Part shown: piece after piece, positions 53,007 through 64,000 of the stretch
Layout: every line of letters starts with the position of its first letter
How positions within the stretch are numbered: position 1 is the first letter of the stretch
From: Henckelia pumila
Lineage: Eukaryota; Streptophyta; Magnoliopsida; Lamiales; Gesneriaceae
Length of the DNA: 64,000 nt
NCBI RefSeq assembly: GCF_033568475.1
Contig: NC_133122.1
Coordinates: 144,467,861 to 144,531,860 of the forward strand
Reading direction: 5' to 3'
Position numbers and translations under genes: made by a program
Notes under the pieces: generated by a model
What the model saw: only the letters and a program-made list of their open reading frames with translations
Told to the model about the DNA's origin: nothing
Databases searched by the model: none

Positions 53007-53978
53007 TATATATATATATCAAAATATTTTATATTAAAATTAACATGAACATTCAAGCCACTTAAAATCAAGGGTTTTTTTAAATAAATATTATAAAATT
53101 AAAAAAATTAATAAAAATATTGCATTCTGAAAAATTTTATGAATCTAATATAATTTAATTTTCTTTTCTTTTTTTTTTGTTTTTTTTTAAAAAGAAAAAA
53201 TCGGCTGGACTTTGTCCAAACTCCAGCCGGTAAAAATAAATTTAATTTAAGAAAAAAAAAAAAAGAAAGGAAGGAATCTTGTCAAATAAAGCTGATCAGA
53301 TTACTTTTACATAGCTACTTTAATAATGATTCACCATATTTTAATTATTATTGATAATTATAATATATTATTTATTTCAAAATAATATTTTGATCATTAC
53401 TAAACTTTATTTAATATTACAAAAATTAATATACAAACTATTATTAATAATTCATTTTATTTTAGATATCACAATAAATACATATTCATATTATTATTAA
53501 TTAAAATATTTAATCTTTTTAACATAAATTCACGTACAACTGTACCATTTAATTAAAGGTTTTATATTTAGTAAATTAACTAATTCGTTCAATTCCTAAA
53601 ATAATTATAACAATCTCTCAAATAATTATATTAATTTTATCAATATTCTCAAAGCACAAAATAAATAGTAAAACTTTTATTAATTAAATTAATATTAATT
53701 TTTTATTTCTTAATAGCATAAAAAATACGTAATTGTGTTTCATAAATTTTTTTTGAAATACTTATGTTTCATAATTTTTTTATACGAAAGTGGAGTATAT
53801 ATATAGCTATTTAGATTATTGATAAATCGTACACAATTAATTTATAATTTTATGTAAGTATTTTAGTAATTGAATAATTAATTAACTTAATTTGTGAATA
53901 TAATCATTTAATAAAATGATATTACTTTAAATATTTTTAAAAAAAAATATATAAAAATGGATAAAATATTAGTAAAAC

Positions 53979-54729
53979 CTTTGGGAGTCATCCATAAAAT
54001 GAGTTAACCTGATTCATATCTTTAACGAGAAGAAATATTTTTACGAGTCGGGTCGGGGACATCTGGTACGAGCTTTTGTGACAGAGTTTTGGTTTTTTTT
54101 ATGACGTGGAACTTGCAGCTGTTACCTTTCGGTGTGCACTGTGTTAACCCTCGGAGGCTCGGACTAACGCAATAGGCTGCAAACTACTCTAGCTAGGTAA
54201 ATCGCACTAGAAAAACCTTGTGCGACTGACTAGTCTAAGAAGGTGTTGGTAAAAGGAATCGAACTCCTAATTTTTAAGCCAAATATTCACCTACTTCATC
54301 AACGAAGATACCTCTTAATGGAATGAGTTTTAGTTCTTTCATCCGATAAGATTTGGTGTCGGTTGTGATAAATAATTGGTATTCGGCCCACATTTAACAC
54401 GATCTTTTGTCAGAGTTCTCAAATATGCAGCCAAACATATCGACAATATTTAGCATAGCGTCATGTCACAGCTCCAACAAAAAAAATCGAGTTAAATGTG
54501 CAAAACCAATTTTTGCATATAAAGAATAAATTTAGTCCAAAGAAATGATCAACTTTATTATGATGTGTTTGGAATTTTAGCATATGGGTATTAATCAACC
54601 ATTATATGCATCCCATCATCTTCTATTTTCAAATAAAGCAAGCAGCCGGTGATATGTTAGTATTCATTAATAGCTAATCAATATTCCTTCTACTGGTGCA
54701 GCCGTATGCTACATCATATATATATATAT
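53979..54729 (+). other. Severed 5' flank of the second DBR paralogue (unit B)
   Basis: It is the counterpart of 37846-38591. It includes a SINE-like copy at about 54101-54314 and ends at the (TA)n junction with the Tat fragment of unit C. Confidence 0.8.
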
Positions 54730-56242
54730 GTTTGTTCTTTTCTGCTCCAAAAGATCGTTTCTTTTGCTTTACTGGCTTTATCCTGGGGTCCACATTAAGT
54801 TGATGGAGGGCATACTCATGAGGTATTCCTGGTAAGGGTTCACCTTCCCAGGCAAATACATCTGCATTTTTCCTGAGGAACATTGTTATCATCTGTTCTA
54901 CTTCAGCAGGCATCTCCGTTCCAATCTTAAGAGTTCTACCGGGACTTCCTGGAGTTACCTCTATTCTTTTGAGCGCTTCGGTTGCCTCTAAGTGTTTTAC
55001 TTTCTCGACTTCACTATCGATAGTATGTATTCTATCATTTTTGGGCTCATCTGTCTGTGGATGCCTTCTCTTCTGAGTTGATATCTCGTCCACCCTTGAC
55101 CTTTTCTTGCAATTGGCTGGGTCTCGCAGGATGTTAGCATGACACTCCCGAGCCAACCTGCTATCACCAACAGCCTCTCCAACTCCTTCTGACGTTGGAA
55201 ACTTCAACTTCATATGATAGGTTGATCCTATGGCTTGGAAAACATTTAGACTCGGGCACCCCAGTATCACGTTATATGCAGAGGATGCATTTACTACCAA
55301 GAACTTTACCATTTTTGTAACTCTTCTCGGATACGATCCTAGCGAGAGAGGAAGTGTGATCTCTCCTAGTGCTTCCACTAATTCTCCAGAAAATCCAACT
55401 AAAGGGGTGCTGATGGGCATTAGCTGTGCATTGTCTATCCCCATTTTAACAAATGCATTAAGAAAAATGATATCTGCTGAACTGCCTGAGTCAACCAGCA
55501 TCTTTTTCACCCAAAAGTTGGATATTGTAGCGGAGACAACCAATGCGTCATTGTGCTCAACTAAAGGGTATTCCCTATCTGACTCAGTGAATGTCATTTT
55601 TTTTGATATTTTCGATATTTCACACACGACTTGGGCTTGGTTAGGGTGAGGACAGTGATTCCCCCTAGAAGCATTACGCAGAAGAGTCTTCCTTGCTCTA
55701 TTCGAATCTCCGCAAGCTGGTCCCCCGGTTATAACAGCGATAATCCCTCCAGTCGGCATGTTCTCATGGAAATCTCCATTATGCTTTCCTTGCTTCTCAT
55801 GATTCTTTGGGGGTTCTCTGTTTCGGCGGTCTTCATAAGTCTTGTTGTCTCGTTGTTGGTGGTGAGACTTACTCACAAAGTCTTTTAAATAGCCACGTTT
55901 GATTAGCTTCTCTATTTCTGTTCTCAAACTATAACAGTCTTCGGTAGAATGTCCTTTATCTTTGTGAAAGTGGCAATACTTGTCAGATTTCAGTCGCTTT
56001 GGGTTGTCTTTCATTGGCCTCGGAGGTTGCAGCAAACCTTGATTTTCCGCAACCACCAATATATCAGTCAAGCGTGCATTTAGGGGTACCTGCTGAAGAC
56101 GAGGGCCTTGGAATCCTCGTTTCTCTTCTTTTCGGCCTTCTCTTGGTTTTTCTTCTTCTCTTTTTCTTTTTCCTAAATATCGTGGTTCAATAGTCTCCTC
56201 AATGCGTATATACTTCTCGGCTCTTTCCAGTAATTCTTCCAA
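54674..56242 (-). pseudogene. gag: gag C-terminus-protease frame running across the duplication junction (unit C)
   Basis: This 522-codon frame covers the gag linker, nucleocapsid-like segment, protease (LVDSGSSAD) and the start of the RT region. It crosses the junction at 54729/54730 and adds about 18 residues read from the complement of the DBR-paralogue flank before a stop. It is the cleanest of the three copies for this segment, but gag upstream of it is still broken. Confidence 0.8.
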
Positions 56243-57606
56243 GGTGCTTGGGGGTTTTCCCGCTATGGATTCCTTAAACTTCGATGACAGAGGTTTTGTT
56301 GCATAATTCCTGCCAAGAGATCATGATTGACATGTGGGACTTCGTGAACAGCCTGAGTGAAACGTTGCACATACTCTCTCAAGCTCTCTCCTTCTTTTTG
56401 CACAACCGAGAATAGGTATGATGCAGTCTTAGGGTATTTTCGATTAATGGAGAACTGATGAAGAAAACGCTGAGTAAGTTGTTCCAGGCTTGCAATGCTT
56501 CCTGCTGGGAGTTTATTGAACCACGCCAGTGCACGATTAGTCAGCGTAGTCCGGAAGATTTTGCAGTACACGGCATCACTGAAGTCATATAGATCGGCTT
56601 TTGCATAAAACCTGTCGAGATGATCCTGAGGATCTCCTGAACCATCGTACTCTGGCAGACTTGCTATCTTCACTCCAGCTGTCAGTACCTCGGCTAAGAT
56701 AGCAGTAGTGAATGGGCTACGCCGGGCCGGTAAGATTGCTAGAGCACTTTCTCCTCTCTCCTCAGTCCGAATTCCGGGGCACACGGGCCCGTGGCTATTT
56801 ACCTCCTCCTCATGGAGCACTGTTTCCCTTCTTGCACTGGGGTTTGGTACCCTGTTCGTTCCAACTTCTTCTTCTAGTGTGCGTCTCCTTTCTTGGTGTT
56901 GAGGAGGAGGCAATTCACCATTTACATTTGGATTGTTTTCCAAGTTATGCTGTTGCACTGCCAAAAAATGTGTCATGGCCTCCGCGACCACACGTGAGGC
57001 AGCTTCCTACAACATGGATTTCAAGGCATTTGGGGTGATCAGAAACTCCTCTTGCGGCGGGTGGTTAGGAGGCGGGTGGTTAGGAGGCGGGAGCTCCCGT
57101 CCACCTTCAGTGTTACGGGTGGCATGTGATCGCGTTTGCATCTCTAGTGGATAGGTGGCTTTCCCACAGACGGCGCCAATCTGATGCGGGCGAAATAATT
57201 ATGTCCCTATTCAGCAAATAAAATAGGAAGTCGTACGTCCTCCTGGTCTCCTGCTTCTATGATCACCTAAAAAAGTCGCACGTCTTCCTTTTGGGCTGTC
57301 ACCTGATTCACGAACACACGTTAGAGGCGCCGGGTGGTTACCCGGCGAAAACCCTCCGACGCTCAAGTCAGCGATCACCTCCACACAAAATAGGAGAGCA
57401 GAGAGCTTTTGTAGGCTCAAGAGTCACTTACCTTGAAATGAAGAGATTCACTCCTATTTATAGGCAAAATTGAGCTAAATTGCACACTAACCCTCCTAGG
57501 CTCAAAAAATGCAATTTAATCCTTTTAAAAATGCGATCTCCGCAAATTAACCCACTCAATTTATTTATACATAAAAAGTATATTAAAAATATACTTATAC
57601 CCACCA
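54730..57606 (-). mobile_element. Truncated Tat-like element, 5' part only (unit C)
   Basis: Its 5' LTR is 57182-57606. The gag start would be at 57141, with the shared TAG at 57007-57009 and the shared frameshift near 56.27 kb. The element ends at the duplication junction. Confidence 0.92.
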
Positions 57607-57660
57607 TATATATACATATTTTCAATTAAGTTTGAGTGGGCTACATGTTATCATATATGC

Positions 57661-57704
57661 ATGCATGCATGCATACATACATACATACATACATACATAC
57701 ATAC
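57661..57704 (+). repeat. CATG/CATA microsatellite (unit C)
   Basis: It has the same short allele as unit B. Confidence 0.9.
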
Positions 57705-59506
57705 GAAATTAATTTGCAAAGAAAAAAAATGTATACATATCGCGATAAGTCCTAATTCCTCTACTCTAAACATGCATCTGGTTGTAAGTATTTTCAATTA
57801 TCTTTTAATCCAATATATGATTTTTTGGCTTTTGAATTTGCATATATGATATTCTAAAAATTAATATTACTTATACTTAGTTCATCGTATATACAATTTC
57901 GAATTTATTATAGAGAACGTAATAATTATCGATTTCTTGCATTGGTTTTACTAAATTATAAATATTTAGCAAATCATGAAACTCAACATTTGCTATCTCA
58001 TAATTTGTCGTTGGATTCACATGATCACTTATAAATTATTATTATTTTTTGTACAACTACAACTATAAGCCAGAAATAAAAGTTTTGAACCCCCGACAAC
58101 TCAAACTGGATCCTCAACAAAGAAGTTGAGGTTCTTACAAAGTACATATCCACCAATCAATGAATGAAGCCAATTCGAGAAATGAAACGTGATTCTTACT
58201 TGATGTTTTATACCATTTTCTTTATCAATTTAGTTTATACTAGTGATTTACGATGATTTTTCATCATTGTGGTATGTTATTCTGAATCTGAATTAATTAT
58301 CTCGTTATACGCTAAATGTCATCATTGGTTGACTCTCTGATTATTGATTCATTAATCTATTTTTCTGAAAATAATAAATCATCTTTTCAAAAATTATTAG
58401 AAACAAATAAAGATTATATTGTATATAATTCCTTTGTCAAAGCCATCAACTCGAATTATGCAAATATTAACTCGAGTTTTGAGCTAACATTCCAACGAGG
58501 TAAGCCCTTTAAAGAACTACCGGAGAAACTAACAATATCGTGACTAAATTTGGCTTCCAAAATATGTAGTGAGATTACATTCATCTGAGTGAAAATAAAG
58601 ATAAGCGTACTGTTATTATTAATTTAGGCTGCTTGAAAAAATATTTCACTTGGATAAAAAGAAACGAAGTGAATTACACAAATATTTTTTTTCAATAACC
58701 ACAAACGAATCAATCGAATATTGATTAATACGTAATCAATTGAATTGACACTATTAAAAACATTCATTTTGCTCAGAAACTGAAATATTCCAAATATTCT
58801 TGGAAATTCTTACCTTAATTGGACCATTTGTATCTATATGCATAAATTAAAATCCCTATTCATAGAGCTCGTGGTTCGAGAAATCAAGATAAGATTATCA
58901 AACCACCTCTTAACGTTTTCATTTATTTAAGATGTAATAAATGTGTTCAAAAAGGTCGCGCGCGTCATTGTTTGATTTCAACAATCAATAAAGTATCATT
59001 GAAAACAAAAAAAATGTTTTATTGGATACGACGTGAGTGTAATTATACTATTTGTGTATTTAAGTAACTTATATGATCAAGATTCAATATCGTGTACATC
59101 GATATTTACATCGATTATATCGTTTGATTTTACTATTATGTCACAGATTTTGTTTTCAATTTATGTAAGATTTGAGAAATGAAAATTTTGTGTTGAATTT
59201 TTTGCTATGTAAAAATTGATATACAAATATTAGCATACATGTAATATCACGTTTTCTAATATTATTCGTGTTCTTCAGACATTATTTATATATATCTCGT
59301 CTATAAAATTCCTCATTCATGATTTGTTACGTGCAACGCATGTACACTTCTCTAGTATATATATAATTTTCTTTAAAAAAAAGAAAAAAGAAAAGAAACA
59401 AGAATGTGACATTCCATAAGATGTTCAATTGAGCATCTTAAATTTTTTTCAAAGAAAAAAAAAAAGCTTCAAGGGAACCATATATATATGTAAAGATTTT
59501 GAGTAA
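57705..59506. other. AT-rich region with decayed coding-like stretches (unit C)
   Basis: This is the counterpart of 25437-27237. The 75-codon frame is at 58316-58543. Confidence 0.35.
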
Positions 59507-59642
59507 GAGAACTTTGGGAGCCATCCATAAAATAAATTAATCTGATTTATATTTTTAATAAAAAAAAATACTTTTTACGAGTCGGGTCGGGTCGGGGACA
59601 TCTGGTACGAGCTTTTGTGACAGAGTTTTGGTTTTTTTTTTT

Positions 59643-59848
59643 ATGACGTGGAACTTGCAGCTGTTATCTTTCGGTGCACACTGTGTTAACCCTCAGATTA
59701 ACGCAATAAACTGCAAACTACGCTAGCTAGATAAATCGCACTAGGCAAACCCTGTGCGACAAACTAGTTTAAGAAGGTGTTGGTAGGAGGAATCGAACTC
59801 CTAATTTTTAAGCCAAGTGTTCACCTACTCCATCAACTAAAACAACTT
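59643..59848 (-). mobile_element. tRNA-derived SINE-like element (unit C, 5' of DBR)
   Basis: It is the counterpart of 27375-27578. Confidence 0.58.
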
Positions 59849-60322
59849 TTGATGGAATGAGTTTTAGTTCTTTGATCGGATAAATTTTGGTGTCGGTTGT
59901 AATAAATAATTTTTATTCGGCCTACATTTAACGCGATCTTTTGTCAAGAGTTCTCAAATATTTAGCCAAAGATATCGACAATATTCAGCATAGCGTCATG
60001 TCACAACTCCAAGTCTCCAACAAAAAAAATCGAGTTAAATGTGCAAAACCAATTTTTGCATATAAAGAATAAATTTAGTCCAACGAAATGATCAACTTAA
60101 ATTATGATGTGTTTGGAATTTTAGCATGGGTATTAATCAACCATTATATGCATCCCATTATCTTCCATTTTCAAATAAAATAAGCGGCCGGTTATGTGTT
60201 AGTATTCATTAGCTAATCAATATTCCTTCTACTGGTGCAGCCGTATGCTACATCATATATATATATATAATTATAGAGATAAACAGAGGCAGCTTGGGAG
60301 TGGACATAAACCTGAGAAGATA

Positions 60323-62137
<1,815 letters not shown>

Positions 62138-62330
62138 TTGAGGATTTGTGATCGAATTTTACATGAATAATAACAAGTGTGTTTTTTGTTGAGAAAAAAA
62201 ACACGCACACACATATATATACACTAATTTTTATATCATAAGAATCAGAAATCTATGTGTGCACAATTGTATTGGACAGGGGGATTTGATGTGATGGATT
62301 CAATTATATATATTAATCATTGATCGTTTT
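62138..62330. other. 3' flank of copy C
   Basis: This short AT-rich 3' untranslated-like stretch diverges from the 3' flanks of copies A and B and lacks their SINE-like copy. Confidence 0.5.
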
Positions 62331-62334
62331 ATAT

Positions 62335-62545
62335 AAAAAAAAACCACCCCTCGCTTTGGTTTTGCAAAGGACGTTGTAGGTTTTCCAGTGCATTTTCCGT
62401 TTTCCAGTTTCCAAACGTTCGCACATTCGCTTTCAATTGCCTCACAAACCAGAGTCGGAACCCTGAAACAGGACATTGCATAAATGGTTATTGCTTGCAG
62501 AATTGATTTTATCATTACCAAGTAATCCGAAAAGCAGAGGTCACA
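62335..62545 (-). mobile_element. LINE (non-LTR) reverse transcriptase C-terminal scrap
   Basis: The minus-strand frame reads VMIKSILQAITIYAMSCFRV followed by CEAIESECANVWK and then a FAKPKRG segment. These correspond to the conserved region after the RT core of plant LINEs (IKsvlQaiPtY.MsCF.lP, then the nearby kP..GG motif). Only about 70 residues remain, with the expected aromatic and glycine residues partly lost. It is a dead fragment next to a host gene. Confidence 0.7.
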
Positions 62546-62660
62546 GAAGATAGAGTTCAATTTTATTGTTCATCTGGATGTTATTTGATCTACAACTATA
62601 TATTTGATCTACGACAATGAATATGTTACTTGGTTTTGAAATCACCAAAAAGAGGAAAAT

Positions 62661-63686
62661 TGATGAAGAACACTTCGTAATTTTGGTGATGATTAACATA
62701 TCAATTGAACAAGTTAAAACAAAACCAAGAACAAAGTAAAATCAGTCTGATATCAAGTTTGTAGATTGATATGGACATGTTAAAACGCTTAAGTATCTCT
62801 CTTCTGACATACTCGATTGATCAGACAAGATAAGAGAGACCATATCAACACCAGACCAGATCAAATCTACACAGCAAATTGTTAGACTATAAGACAAGAA
62901 AAATTGTTGAAAATATAAACGTTATTCTCCGTACTCGACGAGATTCAAATTGGTCCACTATATTTTGAAAGGTACGATGACACATGTCATCTTCGGGTTC
63001 AAAGTCGGATAAAACAAGAGACAAACATTCTACCGGCTACTTTTTTAACGTTGAGCGTCTATAAATATTTGATGCTACTCAGTGATCAACAAATTTTGCT
63101 CTCGCGATTCTGAACTTAAAGATTATCAAGCTTTCATTAGTGAATTTCATGCAGTCAGACAGTAGCATATCAAAGCTTCATACATAGAGTTCAAGCTCAC
63201 TTATCAGATCAATTGATTAAGATCACTCTGTGATACTTAAACCAGCTTGTTGAAGCATGTCTTACTTTGAATTCAAGTTGTAATTCAGTCAGATAGTTAT
63301 CTGAATTAATTGCGAAGTTGATACTATGAGTTCTTTCAAAAGTTGATCGGATCGGATTTGTATAAATTATTGTGTAAATTAAACTCTTCTAGTGAAATCC
63401 TTCTGAAAACAGAAGAAGGGGAGACATGAAAGTTTTTGCTTCAAACTTCCATAAAAATTCTCTTGTTCCTTATCTTTACTTACTGTACTTAATTATTTGG
63501 TCTGCCTTAAGCTTTTCATTTCAATTTTACAAGGAAGATATATTCCACCTGATCAAATCAGTTCTTTCGAGCAAAATTGAGTTTGAGCAAACTATTTTCA
63601 AATCAGGTTGTTAAATTTCCTCATGTTATCAAAATTCTTTTAAAGTGTGTATTCACCCCTCTTTACACACACTCACGATCCTAACA
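62661..63686 (+). repeat. Copia-type 3' LTR or LTR remnant
   Basis: A purine tract (aaaaagaggaaaat, about 62647-62660) directly precedes TGATGAAG at 62661. The far end reads CACGATCCTAACA at 63686, giving TG..CA boundaries and a length of 1026 bp. A TATA-like ctataaatatt lies near 63060. No partner LTR is present in the window. The 62-codon frame at 63426 is not supported. Confidence 0.55.
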
Positions 63687-64000
63687 TGTCGGGTCAGGGT
63701 AGGGTGGGATTTTTCCTACCCGATACCCGATAGAGTACCGACATTAAGTTTGACCATTTTTAATACATATCTATTTATATACATATATATCAACTTAAAA
63801 TTACACAAGATTATTTAAATTATTCTCTGATTTCAACATTCCTTTGATAATATTTGCTTTTAAAAAAATTTAAAAATCATAAATAAACATTTAAAATTAA
63901 ATCCAACCTAAGATTTTAAAAATAAAATTTTGAGAACAAAACCGAAAAAAATAATGTATTAAAAAATCATACTTTTACAAATTATTAAATCAATTATTTT
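63687..64000. other. AT-rich window end with a short GC-rich start
   Basis: The opening gtcgggtcagggtagggtggg and the nearby ctacccgatacccg are possibly the subterminal repeats of a hAT-like element running off the window. This is not proven. Confidence 0.3.

Noticed and set aside
63426-63614. 62-codon frame near the right end
   Set aside because: Lies inside a candidate LTR; hydrophobic AT-driven composition without a domain.

Overview
This is plant nuclear DNA, most likely from a eudicot. It is AT-rich and dominated by LTR retrotransposons of plant lineages (Ty3/gypsy Tekay-like and Tat-like, Ty1/copia). It also has hAT elements, tRNA-derived SINE-like copies, a LINE scrap, an endogenous plant pararetrovirus relic, and a small family of intron-containing host genes for an NADPH-dependent alkenal double bond reductase (DBR/2-alkenal reductase family). 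Nothing in it looks bacterial.

Layout. (1) 1-8576: a minus-strand Tekay/Del-type chromovirus with LTRs of about 2.67 kb. The 3' LTR runs off the left edge. gag and pol are separated by a candidate 196-nt GT-AG intron, and integrase carries one in-frame stop. (2) 8577-11299: a decayed minus-strand caulimovirid relic in the order coiled-coil protein, coat protein with zinc knuckle, movement protein. The Tekay LTR cuts it off. (3) 12132-13533: two nested non-autonomous hAT elements with clean 8-bp target duplications. (4) 14957-25325: a complete minus-strand Tat-lineage element (425-bp LTRs, TSD TATAT, PBS, PPT). Its sense genes are broken. An antisense, intron-containing gene with its own TATA box lies between pol and the 3' LTR. 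(5) 22450-61664: a tandem duplication with a period of about 16.14 kb, present as units A (22450-38591), B (38592-54729) and partial C (54730-61664).

Each duplicated unit holds the 5' third of the Tat element, a DBR gene, SINE-like copies, a broken Ty1/copia gag, two LTR remnants, and (units A and B) the severed 5' flank of a second, diverged DBR paralogue. The junctions fall at a short AT microhomology.

The DBR genes of units A and B look intact: five exons, 346 aa, and no coding differences that I saw. The third copy is a chimera. Exons 1-4 come from the amplified gene, while intron 4 and exon 5 come from the diverged paralogue. Exon 5 has a 1-nt deletion, so it is probably a pseudogene. 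The simplest history is an ancestral pair of DBR genes (G and P) rearranged by unequal exchange, which amplified G and dismembered P. Beyond 62.1 kb lie a LINE reverse-transcriptase scrap and a copia-type LTR.

All identifications come from reading translations and sequence motifs by eye. No database search was run, so family names finer than superfamily are inferences.
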